The notes under the pieces: model-generated | Database searches by the model: none | Told to the model about the DNA's origin: nothing | The model's input: the letters and a program-made list of their open reading frames with translations, nothing else | Shown here: piece after piece, positions 25,431-32,677 of the stretch | How the letters are laid out: each line of letters starts with the position of its first letter | Position numbering within the stretch: position 1 is the first letter of the stretch | Program-made: the position numbers and the translations under genes | Assembly: GCA_016936235.1 (NCBI GenBank) | Contig: JAFGPK010000046.1 | Coordinates: 1-32,677, forward strand | DNA from: Candidatus Fermentibacteraceae bacterium | GTDB taxonomy: Bacteria; Fermentibacterota; Fermentibacteria; Fermentibacterales; JCC-6 | Reading direction: 5' to 3' | DNA: 32,677 bases

Positions 25431-26924
25431 CTACATCCCGCCCGTTCCTATGAGCACTCTCACCGCGGGGTCCAGGAAACCTTCTCTCACCTGAGGCACG
25501 AGGAGCAGTCCTCCCAGGATACAGACCAGGGCAAGGACCACCAGGGAAATGCGCATGAAAGCCGGCACCTCCCTGATGTTAGCGAACGCCGCCCTCACCT
25601 CTCCGAGGAACGCGTACCTGGTGACCTTCAGGACGTAGGCGATGGTCACTATGCTCATCAGTGCCGCCCAGGCTGCCAGTTTCATGTGATGGGCCTGCAC
25701 CGCGGCGATTATGATTATCAGTTTGCTCCAGAAACCGGCGAAGGGCGGTATGCCCGCCAGGGACATCGCCCCTGCCAGGGTCGAGCCGCTGGTCACCGGC
25801 ATCTTCCTCGCGAGACCACCCATCTCCTTCATGTCCCTTGTGCCGGTGGAGTACTCGACGGCACCCGAATCAAGGAACAGGAGCGACTTGAACATCGAAT
25901 GGTTGAAAAGATGGAAGAGCGCTCCCAGGACCCCCAGCTCGGTACCTATACCCAGGCCGAGCATTATGTAGCCCACCTGACTGATGGAGCTGTAGGCCAG
26001 CAGTCTCTTCATGTCCCACTGCCTCAGTGCCACCAGAGCACCGACGCCCATGGAAACGGCCGCAAGGACGAGGAGGATGATGGAGACCTGATGCGGGAAG
26101 CCGAACACCGTGAAGAAGACCCTCGCGATGGCATAGACTCCCAGTGCTTTTATGAGCACACCCGAAAGCATCGCCGATATCGGCGCAGGAGCCGAGGGAT
26201 GGGCATCGGGAAGCCATGCGTGGAAGGGAACCATCGCGGCCTTGAGGCCGAATCCGGTGAGCAGCAGTCCGAATACCAGGTAGATGAGGGCCGGCTGTCC
26301 CGAATCGGCCAGTATCGCTCTCATGTCTCCCATGTTCAGCGTTCCCGTGGCGCTGTAGAGGAAGATCACCCCCAGGAGTATCAGAAGAGATGCGACCCCG
26401 CCCATCACGGCGTACTTGAAGGAGGCCTCAAGTTCTCTCTTCTCGGTTCCGAAAGCAACCAGGGCGTAACTTGCTATGGAAGCTATCTCGACGAAAACGA
26501 ACAGGTTGAACATGTCACCCGTGATCAGGACGCCGTTCATTCCGGCCAGCATCAGCAGGAAGAGCGTGTGGAACTGCCACTTCTCGGTGTACCTCGTCAT
26601 GTAGTTTACGGAGTAGACCGCCACCAGGAAGGCCACGAAGTTCACGATGATGAGCATGAATATGGTGAATCCGTCCACCACCATCTGAATTCCGACTATC
26701 CTTCCGAGCACCTCATGGAAACCGCCCCAGTTGCCGACATTCAGGACGAAGACACGACCGGCCTGCATCCTGAGTATGAAGAATACTGACAGCGCGAAGG
26801 TGAAAACGGATGACATCACTCCCAGGGTATCGGGTATTCCCTTCACCCTCTTGAGAAGAGCGGTCAGGAAAGCTCCGGCCAGTGGGATCGCTACAAAGAG
26901 AGGTACTATGCTTTCACTAATCAT
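25431..26924 (-). CDS. mrpD: MrpD/NuoN-like antiporter subunit of the hydrogenase
   Basis: This 497-residue subunit has about 14 helices and is the MbhH/MrpD homologue. It should hold one ion-translocating unit. The charged residues of the channel are intact: Glu146 in LFVFVEIASIASYAL, Lys228 in FGLKAAMVPFHAWLPDAH, Lys259 in SGVLIKALGVYAI and a C-terminal Lys in PPFAGFWSKLIII. It lies 16 bases after mrpC, and in that gap a seven-codon open frame touches both genes. It ends two bases before the start of mrpE. Confidence 0.95.
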   Translation of the reverse strand: MISESIVPLFVAIPLAGAFLTALLKRVKGIPDTLGVMSSVFTFALSVFFILRMQAGRVFVLNVGNWGGFHEVLGRIVGIQMVVDGFTIFMLIIVNFVAFLVAVYSVNYMTRYTEKWQFHTLFLLMLAGMNGVLITGDMFNLFVFVEIASIASYALVAFGTEKRELEASFKYAVMGGVASLLILLGVIFLYSATGTLNMGDMRAILADSGQPALIYLVFGLLLTGFGLKAAMVPFHAWLPDAHPSAPAPISAMLSGVLIKALGVYAIARVFFTVFGFPHQVSIILLVLAAVSMGVGALVALRQWDMKRLLAYSSISQVGYIMLGLGIGTELGVLGALFHLFNHSMFKSLLFLDSGAVEYSTGTRDMKEMGGLARKMPVTSGSTLAGAMSLAGIPPFAGFWSKLIIIIAAVQAHHMKLAAWAALMSIVTIAYVLKVTRYAFLGEVRAAFANIREVPAFMRISLVVLALVCILGGLLLVPQVREGFLDPAVRVLIGTGGM

Positions 26925-26944
26925 AATGCTATCAACCCCGTCAT
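26921..26944 (-). other. Seven-codon open frame bridging mrpC and mrpD
   Basis: On the minus strand an ATG at 26944 overlaps the mrpC stop (ATGA), encodes MTGLIAL and ends with a TGA that overlaps the mrpD ATG (ATGA). GGGAG lies about eight bases before it. mrpD itself has a poor Shine-Dalgarno. The tiny frame could pass ribosomes from mrpC to mrpD by termination-reinitiation. It could also be chance. Confidence 0.3.
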
Positions 26945-27294
26945 CCTCTTAACTCCCGCATCCTGGTGATGTCAAAGGTGCCGTATTTTCCGTATAGCCT
27001 TATGGCAAGGGCGATCATGAAGGCAGTAGTCGCAAGACCTATGACTATTGAGGTCAATACCAGCGCATGGGGCAGAGGGTCCACCATGGACTGGGGCGGG
27101 ATATTCTCGGTGGCGGAGAAGATGGCCGCCCTCCCACCCGTCTTGTAGGCAACAAGGATCAGGAACAGGTTCACGGCGTACTCCGCTATGACGACCCCGA
27201 GTATGATCTTGATGATGTTCCGCTTGGAGAGGACCGCGTAGATACCTATGCAGAAGAGTATCAGGCAGAGTATGTAGGGCATGTAAGCATTCAT
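26941..27294 (-). CDS. mrpC: MrpC/NuoK-like subunit of the hydrogenase
   Basis: The product has 117 residues and three helices, of the MnhC/MrpC/NuoK family (MbhG in Pyrococcus). Visible signs are YAVLSKRNIIKIILGVVIAE, with the membrane Glu of NuoK-type proteins, and DPLPHALVLTSIVIGLATTA (about 72-91), which is diagnostic of MrpC. It overlaps mrpB by four bases. Confidence 0.95.
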   Translation of the reverse strand: MNAYMPYILCLILFCIGIYAVLSKRNIIKIILGVVIAEYAVNLFLILVAYKTGGRAAIFSATENIPPQSMVDPLPHALVLTSIVIGLATTAFMIALAIRLYGKYGTFDITRMRELRG

Positions 27295-27749
27295 TGCTTC
27301 TTCTCCGATTCAAACTTCTGCAGAACGATGAGGGTGAGGAATATTCCGAAGAGCCCGGCCCCCACCTTCAGACTGATGGCGATGTTCTCCAGGGGTATGA
27401 TGCCCGCGCTGACGAGGTCGCCCGGCTCCCCGTCGGGATGAAGGAAGTTGTCGAAGAACCCTCCGTACTGAAGCCCCATGAGAGCCAGGGCAAGGAACAT
27501 AACGGCCCCGAGAGCTTCCACGAGACTTGTGCCTCCCTTTGAGAAGACCTTCCCGGACACCTTACCGCCGAAGGCCAGATCGAGGTTGATGAAGGAGAGA
27601 GCGATTATGACCCCGCCGGCGAATCCCCCCCCGGGAGTTATGTGGCCGTGCAGAACGATGTACATCCCGTAGAGGAATATCAGACCCACGGTAAGCCTGG
27701 TCACAGTCTTGACTATGACAGACATTCCATGCTCGTGTTCTTTACTCAT
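27291..27749 (-). CDS. mrpB: MrpB-like subunit (MnhB domain) of the hydrogenase
   Basis: The product has 152 residues and four helices, of the MnhB family (MbhF in Pyrococcus). The motif HGHITPGGGFAGGVIIAL (about 34-51) is the family signature. A soluble loop (about 66-72) and the segment GEPGDLVSAGIIPLENIAI precede the last helix. It overlaps the DUF4040/MbhE gene by eight bases and mrpC by four. Confidence 0.94.
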   Translation of the reverse strand: MSKEHEHGMSVIVKTVTRLTVGLIFLYGMYIVLHGHITPGGGFAGGVIIALSFINLDLAFGGKVSGKVFSKGGTSLVEALGAVMFLALALMGLQYGGFFDNFLHPDGEPGDLVSAGIIPLENIAISLKVGAGLFGIFLTLIVLQKFESEKKQ

Positions 27750-28290
27750 TGTTCCCCTGCAAATCTTCCTCTTTTTTCTTTCCCTTGCTCCTCATTACGG
27801 TCAGCACGCCCACAACGGCTGTAAAGAGGACGGTGGCCTCGCCCAGCGTGTCGTAGGCCCTGTAGTCCAGTATGACCGAGGATACGACATTGACCGCTCC
27901 GGTTCCCGCAACCGCGTTCATCGGATAGAACTCCGATACCGTCATCAGCGGTGAACCGAAGGGGTTGAGCCCTCCACTGAAGGTCAGTGCTCCTGCAAGC
28001 ACCGCAAGTCCAAGGAACAGGATGGCCAGAAACCCGCCGAAAGGTCTGCTGCCGCATGGCTTCAGGGCGATATCCCTGTGGAGGGTGGCCCTGATCAGGA
28101 GGATAACGGCCGCTATCTCCACGACTATCTGCGTAAGGGCCACGTCCGGCGCTTTCAGGAGCAGAAAGATGATGGAGAGTCCAAGGCCCACGATACCTAC
28201 AGCCACGACCGCCGAAAGAAGGTTCTTCACCTCTATCGCGATTATCGCTCCGGCGATCATCAGACCAAGAAGAACGTATAATTCTATCAT
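27742..28290 (-). CDS. Fused MbhD-MbhE-like subunit (DUF4040 plus MrpA C-terminal domain)
   Basis: This 182-residue protein has five to six helices. The first half (about 1-75) is DUF4040/MbhD-like, with KAPDVALTQIVVEIAAVILL. The second half (about 85-175) matches the MbhE/MrpA C-terminal piece, with VSSVILDYRAYDTLGEATVL. In Pyrococcus Mbh these are two separate genes, while in canonical Mrp both are fused to MrpA. Here they form one free-standing protein, between the NuoL-like subunit and MrpB. It lies 13 bases after the NuoL-like gene. Confidence 0.9.
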   Translation of the reverse strand: MIELYVLLGLMIAGAIIAIEVKNLLSAVVAVGIVGLGLSIIFLLLKAPDVALTQIVVEIAAVILLIRATLHRDIALKPCGSRPFGGFLAILFLGLAVLAGALTFSGGLNPFGSPLMTVSEFYPMNAVAGTGAVNVVSSVILDYRAYDTLGEATVLFTAVVGVLTVMRSKGKKKEEDLQGNNE

Positions 28291-28303
28291 ATTCCTAACC
28301 CAA

Positions 28304-29995
28304 TCAGATCAGGACTATACACAGGACTGCAAGCCCTATGATGAACCAGAGGAAATACCTGGAGAGTATGCCGTTGTGCATGAAGGATAGTATCAGGCCG
28401 AAACCGGCCGCTATCTTCTGCAGCACTTCGTAAAGGTCGAACAGCTTCTTCTCCGCCAACCTGTATATGCCCCTCAGAATACCCAGCTCCCTGATGGTCC
28501 TGTAGAAATCAACTCCGGAAACCCTCATGTCAGGATTGTCGGCAAGGGTCTCGCCTCCTATGAAGGGGGCCGCCACCCTTGCATTCTTCAGGTTTCCGGC
28601 CCGGTAGATCAGGTACCCTGTCACAAGACCCGCGATCAGGATCAGAGTCGCAAGGCCGGACTGCCAGATGCCCGGCATGAAAACCTCGCCGGAGACCTCG
28701 GGGCTGAAGTAACTCCCGAAGGGTATCTTCCACGCGAACACGCCCAGCCCGATGCACAGCAGCGACAGTACCGAGAGGGGCAGCAGAGTGAAGAAACCGG
28801 TCTTTTCCCCGTTGTCAATGACCTTCCGGGACAGTTCCGATGGCTGTCCGAGGAACACGGAATGAACCAGTTTCATGAAACTGGCCAGAGTGAGGGCACT
28901 CCCCAGCATGGCGGCTACGAGCCATACCACCCAGAGCTTGCCTCCACCGGTTATGACACCCTGGTAGAGCATCCACTTGGACGCGAAACCATTGAAGGGC
29001 GGGACACCGGATATCGACAGCGAGGCCACGAGGAAGGCGACGAACACAAGGGGCATGGCCTTCACCAGGCCGCCGAGTCTGGAGAGGTCCGATGTGCCGG
29101 TCCGCCTCTCCACCTCACCCCCTGCCAGGAAAAGGCTGGATTTGTAGATGGTGTTGTTGAACATGTGGAAAAGAGCACCCGCTATCCCGACAGGATTGCC
29201 GGTACCTATTCCCAGCACCATGTACCCGACCTGGCTCACTGCATGGTATCCGAGCAGCCGCTTCATGTCGTGCTGGACCAGGGCCATCATCACCGCGGCC
29301 ATGATGGTGATGCTGCCCAGGGCCATCAGGATAGTGTTCATGGCAGTCGTCATTACGAAGACATCGAGGGTGACCTTTGCCAGGAAGTAGATGCCCAGGA
29401 GTTTGTCGAGTGATGCGGGGAGGTACGCGGCGACAGGCACGGGAGCATCCCTCGCCGTGTCGGGAAGCCATGTGTGGAAGGGCATTGCACCTGCCTTGGC
29501 AAAGGCTGCGGAAGCCAGACACAGGTATGCGATGACCGAGCCGGTGGTGTCGAGGTCTATGGCCATTCCGCCGAAGGGCAGCTTGAGGAATCCGGCAAGG
29601 CCGGTCCCTCCGTACCTGATGCTCCATATCAGGACTATTCCGAGAAGAAGCAGGACATCGGTACCGCCTATTATTGCCAGTGATTTCCTGGCGGATTCGG
29701 GTGTACCCTCCCTGCTGCCGAAATTGATGAGCAGGTAAAGCATGAGCCCCAGGAACCCCCACAGGACCAGCAGGACCAGGAAGGTGGTGGAGAAGAGGAT
29801 GCCCAGGGTGGCGACGAAGGTGGCGACAAGATAGATGTAATAGCGCCAGAGACCTTTTGTGCCGGTCATGTGCCTGAAGGAGTAGACCACGGTGAACACG
29901 AAGAACATGGCGGCGAACACAGCGCAGAGAAGTGACAGCGGAGTGGTGGCTAAATAGCCGTTCGGGTTCTTAAGGGCATCGATCAGGTATGTCAT
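28304..29995 (-). CDS. NuoL/HyfB/MrpA-like proton-conducting membrane subunit
   Basis: This 563-residue protein has about 14-15 helices and is an antiporter-like subunit of the complex I / hydrogenase family. Channel lysines are present: Lys167 in FAKAGAMPFHTWLPDTARD, Lys198 in PASLDKLLGIYFLAK, and one in PPFNGFASKWMLYQG. In the fifth-helix region, where NuoL has WEGVGL with an essential Glu, the sequence reads LWGFLGLMLYLLI (Trp79-Gly80), so the Glu appears to be lost. The C-terminus has the long tail after the last core helices (SGVDFYRTIRELGILRGIY) typical of group 4 hydrogenase subunits. The ATG overlaps the large-subunit stop by four bases. Confidence 0.9.
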   Translation of the reverse strand: MTYLIDALKNPNGYLATTPLSLLCAVFAAMFFVFTVVYSFRHMTGTKGLWRYYIYLVATFVATLGILFSTTFLVLLVLWGFLGLMLYLLINFGSREGTPESARKSLAIIGGTDVLLLLGIVLIWSIRYGGTGLAGFLKLPFGGMAIDLDTTGSVIAYLCLASAAFAKAGAMPFHTWLPDTARDAPVPVAAYLPASLDKLLGIYFLAKVTLDVFVMTTAMNTILMALGSITIMAAVMMALVQHDMKRLLGYHAVSQVGYMVLGIGTGNPVGIAGALFHMFNNTIYKSSLFLAGGEVERRTGTSDLSRLGGLVKAMPLVFVAFLVASLSISGVPPFNGFASKWMLYQGVITGGGKLWVVWLVAAMLGSALTLASFMKLVHSVFLGQPSELSRKVIDNGEKTGFFTLLPLSVLSLLCIGLGVFAWKIPFGSYFSPEVSGEVFMPGIWQSGLATLILIAGLVTGYLIYRAGNLKNARVAAPFIGGETLADNPDMRVSGVDFYRTIRELGILRGIYRLAEKKLFDLYEVLQKIAAGFGLILSFMHNGILSRYFLWFIIGLAVLCIVLI

Positions 29996-31179
29996 CGGAC
30001 CCCCATTCTCCGTTTCATTTTCTCCGTCTTCTCACGGCTGAGCTGTACGAGGTCCTTCCCGTTGTAAAGCAGGCGGCCGCGAGGGTCCTTGACCGCTATC
30101 CTCTCGGTGCAGCAGTAACATGGATCGATGGCGGCGAGGATGATTGTGGCGTCTGAGATGGTCTCACCCTGTACCGTCGCCTTGTAGGTGGGAAGGTTCA
30201 TGAAGGTGGGAGCCCTGACCTTGTGGCGGACCGGTCTGTTGGTCCCGTCGCTTTTCACGTAATGGAAGGTTTCGCCCCTCGGCGCCTCGATGTGGCCTAT
30301 ACCCTCCCCCGGCGGGACGTCCATGATATTGGCGTCTATCTCGCCGTCAGGCAGGTTATTGAGGCAGTACTTCATGATCTTCGCGGACTCGAACATTTCA
30401 AGGATCCTCACCACGGCCTTGTCGAAGACGTCACCGTTCTGCGTCACTATCATGTCCCATTCCATCTCCTGGTATGCCCCGTAGGGGGAATCCTTCCTGA
30501 CGTCACGGGCTACGCCGGATGCCCTGGACGTGGGGCCCAGCGCACTGAAATCAATGGCTTCCTGGTAGGTCATGACCCCGACCCCCTTCAGCCTGGCATG
30601 GAGCACCGGGTCGTCAAGGACCGCCTTTTTCAGCATGTCCAGTGTTGGAAGTATCGAATCGATCTTCTTCAGGCAGACGGGTATGTCCCCGGCCTTGATA
30701 TCGCGCCTGACCCCGCCTGGCTTGAACATGGCGTAGTTGTTCCTGTTGCCCGAGAGTATCTCCAGTACGTCAAGGATCTCCTCGCGGAGCTTCCAGGCCC
30801 ACATGTATACGGTATTGTACCCGATGAAATGCCCGGCAAGGCCCAGCCAGAGCAGATGGGAGTGTATCCTCTCACCCTCCGCTATGATCGTCCTTATGTA
30901 CTTCGCCCTGATGGGGACTTCCATGGGGAACACGTCCTCCACGGCCCTGGTGTAGGCAAAGGGATGGCTGGTGGAGCAGATCCCGCATATCCTCTCGATG
31001 ACGAATGTGCTGTTCTCGAATGTCTTCAACTCCGAGAGCTTCTCGATGCCCCTGTGGTTGTATCCTATCCTGACATCGATGTCCACCACGGTCTCGCCCT
31101 CGACGGTGAGGGTGAAGAACTCGGGCTCCTCCTGCAGGGGATGGTAGGGGCCTATGGGTATTATCGTCCTGCCCATCAT
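29992..31179 (-). CDS. Group 4 [NiFe] hydrogenase large (catalytic) subunit, NuoD/MbhL-like
   Basis: This 395-residue catalytic subunit carries the NiFe site. L1 is RICGICSTSHPFAY (Cys65, Cys68) and L2 is DPCYCCTER (Cys354, Cys357), so all four ligands are there. L2 has an additional Cys356 between them. The full set separates it from Mbx/Mbs sulfur reductase and from NuoD. A 35-residue tail after Arg360 fits removal by the HycI protease, as known for HycE. Family regions PIGPYHPLQEEPE, IGYNHRGIEKL and EAPRGETFHYVKSDG are typical. The ATG at 31179 overlaps the TGA of the NuoC-like gene, with GAGGGG in front. The longer frame to 31212 is unlikely. Physiologically it should reduce protons with electrons from ferredoxin, or run in reverse. 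Confidence 0.96.
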   Translation of the reverse strand: MMGRTIIPIGPYHPLQEEPEFFTLTVEGETVVDIDVRIGYNHRGIEKLSELKTFENSTFVIERICGICSTSHPFAYTRAVEDVFPMEVPIRAKYIRTIIAEGERIHSHLLWLGLAGHFIGYNTVYMWAWKLREEILDVLEILSGNRNNYAMFKPGGVRRDIKAGDIPVCLKKIDSILPTLDMLKKAVLDDPVLHARLKGVGVMTYQEAIDFSALGPTSRASGVARDVRKDSPYGAYQEMEWDMIVTQNGDVFDKAVVRILEMFESAKIMKYCLNNLPDGEIDANIMDVPPGEGIGHIEAPRGETFHYVKSDGTNRPVRHKVRAPTFMNLPTYKATVQGETISDATIILAAIDPCYCCTERIAVKDPRGRLLYNGKDLVQLSREKTEKMKRRMGVR

Positions 31180-31649
31180 ATACCCCTCGTCCTGTCGGCG
31201 GTCTCGTCCCATTCCTCGTAATCCTGTCTGAGCGGGTAGACACCCTCCGGCCAGTTGTCGGCCAGGAGCAGTCTTCTGGGATCGGGATGTCCGGTGAATG
31301 TGATGCCGAGAAGCTCGCTCATCTCCCTCTCGATCCAGTTCATGGCCTCTATATCCCTGCCCAGGGAATCGATTACCGGATCCTCCCTGTCCAGGAGGAC
31401 TCTTAGAGAAATGAGGAGATTGATGTCCTCAACGATGAAATGGTAGAGAATTTCTATGTTCGGCGGCATGTCGGTGCCGGAAGCGATGTTGAACCTCGCA
31501 CCCACGTTCCTGAACAGGTAGGTGCCTATCCGCAGTATGGACTCCGGAGTGATGGTAACATAGACCCGGGAGCGGGACTTGTCGTAGAGATCCAGAATAT
31601 CCTCGTGAAAACGGCTGGTGAAATCCAGGAGTACTTCTTCTCTTGTCAT
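31176..31649 (-). CDS. NuoC/MbhK-like 30-kDa-family hydrogenase subunit
   Basis: The product has 157 residues and belongs to the NuoC/HycE N-terminal 30-kDa family. Near its end it shows the family signature with WIEREMSELLGITFTGHPDP and LLLADNWPEGVYPLRQDY (about 105-140). It is a stand-alone subunit, not fused to the large subunit as in HycE. It supports the NuoB/NuoD pair. The ATG at 31649 overlaps the stop of the NuoB-like gene by four bases, and the end overlaps the large subunit by four bases. The longer open frame to 31718 is rejected because it runs back through the NuoB gene. Confidence 0.93.
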   Translation of the reverse strand: MTREEVLLDFTSRFHEDILDLYDKSRSRVYVTITPESILRIGTYLFRNVGARFNIASGTDMPPNIEILYHFIVEDINLLISLRVLLDREDPVIDSLGRDIEAMNWIEREMSELLGITFTGHPDPRRLLLADNWPEGVYPLRQDYEEWDETADRTRGI

Positions 31650-32071
31650 AGGGTGCTGCCAACTTTCTCGATCAGTTTCACCGCACCCGCGATTATCGCT
31701 TCCGGTTTGGGAGGGCATCCGGGGATGTAGACATCTACCGGTATTATCTGGTCAAGGGGCACCGGGCAGTTGTAACTGTCCTTGAATATCCCCCTGGAGC
31801 CTGCACATGTTCCGATGGCGACTACCAGGCATGGCTTGGGCACCTGTTCCCACAGGGCCTTCATCCTCTCCACAGACATCCTGTTGCAGGATCCAGTTAC
31901 CAGCAGGACATCGGCGTGCTTGATGCTGCCGACCAGAAGCATTCCGAACCTTTCGATGTCGAACCTTGGAGTAAGACAGTCAAGGGTCTCTATATCGCAG
32001 TTGTTGCAGCTTCCTGTAGAGAGGTGGAAGACCCAGGGCGATTTCAGGAGCGCTTTAAGTTTCAGGCTCAT
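31646..32071 (-). CDS. Group 4 [NiFe] hydrogenase small subunit, NuoB/MbhJ-like
   Basis: The product has 141 residues and holds the single [4Fe-4S] cluster next to the NiFe site. Ligands: Cys22 and Cys25 in TGSCNNCDIE, Cys89 in IGTCAGSRG and Cys119 in IPGCPPKPEAI. It is short, without the extra clusters of classical hydrogenase small subunits, as expected for group 4. It lies 21 bases after the NuoH-like gene and overlaps the NuoC-like gene by four bases. Confidence 0.95.
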   Translation of the reverse strand: MSLKLKALLKSPWVFHLSTGSCNNCDIETLDCLTPRFDIERFGMLLVGSIKHADVLLVTGSCNRMSVERMKALWEQVPKPCLVVAIGTCAGSRGIFKDSYNCPVPLDQIIPVDVYIPGCPPKPEAIIAGAVKLIEKVGSTL

Positions 32072-32092
32072 GACGGTTGCAGCCTTACCCTT

Positions 32093-32677
32093 CTATAAAC
32101 GATTCAATGCCAGAACCACGGCAGCAATTGCCAGGATCGTGACCGGTCCCCAGAAGAACTTCACAGCCTGGTCGATCCGCACTCTGGGGTTCGTATTACG
32201 GATCACCGTGATCAGAGCGACTATCCCAACATACTCCAGCACGGTCCACAGGATATTGATCCCGTTGAACCTGAGTCCGCCGAAGAACAGAATGATGAGG
32301 AAGAACGGGAGGGTGAAGAGGAGCATGTTCTTCATGAGCTTGAAAATGGCAAGTCCCGGCCCTGAGTACTCCACCAGCGGACCCTCCACAATCTCCGTCT
32401 CCGCCTCAGGGATGTCGAACGGGACCAGGGCCAGCTTCGCCTGTACGCACAGGACAGCAACCACAAGGGCTATTATCCCTGAAGCGTGGCTTGCGACTAT
32501 ATCTCCGGACTGAGCTTCTATTATACCGCTGAGGCTGATGCTGCCGGTCCGGATCACGGGCACCAGCGCAGCGAGAATGAACGGGAGCTCGTAGGCTATG
32601 ACAAGCTTCATCTCCCTGGAGGCGCCGAGGCTTGCCAGGGGGTTCCTGGACGCGAAACCGCCGATGATTATGCTGAG
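32093..32677 (-). CDS. NuoH/HyfC/MbhM-like membrane subunit, 5' end cut by window edge
   Basis: The frame is open to the right edge, with 194 codons visible before the stop. The sequence has about five helices and the NuoH family region GGFASRNPLASLGASREMKL, followed by YELPFILAALVP and PFDIPEAETEIVEGPLVEYS, the conserved acidic loop that lies at the junction with the hydrophilic arm. It anchors the hydrogenase module to the membrane. It is the first visible gene of the operon. In Pyrococcus Mbh the equivalent (MbhM) is near the end, so the order is different. The true start and the operon promoter are outside the window. Confidence 0.92.
   Translation of the reverse strand, partial: LSIIIGGFASRNPLASLGASREMKLVIAYELPFILAALVPVIRTGSISLSGIIEAQSGDIVASHASGIIALVVAVLCVQAKLALVPFDIPEAETEIVEGPLVEYSGPGLAIFKLMKNMLLFTLPFFLIILFFGGLRFNGINILWTVLEYVGIVALITVIRNTNPRVRIDQAVKFFWGPVTILAIAAVVLALNRL

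Noticed and set aside
25263..26789. Plus-strand open frame of 508 codons opposite mrpD
   Set aside because: It is His/Glu/Gln-rich antisense of a membrane protein gene, a common artefact. The minus strand has full MrpD motifs.

Overview
The window reads as a chromosomal segment of an anaerobic, fermentative, diderm bacterium. A membrane-bound [NiFe] hydrogenase fused to Mrp-type antiporter genes, a complete hyp maturation set and a glycyl radical enzyme with its activase all point to anaerobic hydrogen metabolism. A small predicted outer-membrane barrel and a lipoprotein sulfatase-like protein point to two membranes. An MglA-type GTPase with several Roadblock proteins and a DnaA-like ATPase is a style seen in deltaproteobacterial and FCB-type lineages. 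A candidate phylum such as Fermentibacteria would fit, but this is a guess from style, not a placement. Genes are densely packed, often with 4-base ATGA overlaps, and several starts look like TTG or GTG. No tRNA, rRNA, CRISPR array or insertion sequence was seen.

Layout. (1) Positions 1-3494, minus strand: a five-gene operon of two Roadblock/LC7 proteins, an MglA-like GTPase, a DUF4388-Roadblock protein and a DnaA-like AAA+ ATPase that runs off the left edge. (2) 3495-3884: the only long gene-free stretch. (3) 3885-5782: a small beta-barrel protein, a multi-pass membrane protein of unknown function, and a convergent small membrane protein. (4) 5881-9566, minus: acpS, an AcsA-type acyl/acetyl-CoA synthetase, an acyl carrier protein and a KBL-type alpha-oxoamine synthase, an unusual combination. 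(5) 9702-12363, plus: a GT-C-like membrane glycosyltransferase and an orphan sensor histidine kinase. (6) 12373-18233: hydrogenase maturation genes, hypF-hypC-hypD-hypE on minus and hypA-hypB divergent on plus. (7) 18246-22906, minus: a glycyl radical enzyme very like trans-4-hydroxy-L-proline dehydratase with its activase, preceded by a sulfatase-like lipoprotein. (8) 22977-32677, minus: a hydrogenase maturation protease and a nearly complete group 4 Mrp-linked energy-converting hydrogenase, from a NuoH-like subunit (cut by the right edge) through NuoB-, NuoC- and NuoD-like subunits, a NuoL-like subunit, MrpB/C/D/E/F/G modules and a dicluster ferredoxin subunit.

How they work together. The hydrogenase should couple ferredoxin oxidation and proton reduction to H2 with cation (Na+ or H+) translocation. 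HypA-F build and insert the NiFe(CN)2CO centre, and the HycI-type protease should remove the 35-residue tail of the large subunit. The hydroxyproline dehydratase would make pyrroline-5-carboxylate from collagen-type hydroxyproline, a possible fermentation substrate or electron sink. The MglA-Roadblock-DnaA-like cluster and the KBL-ACP-AcsA-AcpS cluster are the two places where a poorly described system is most likely.
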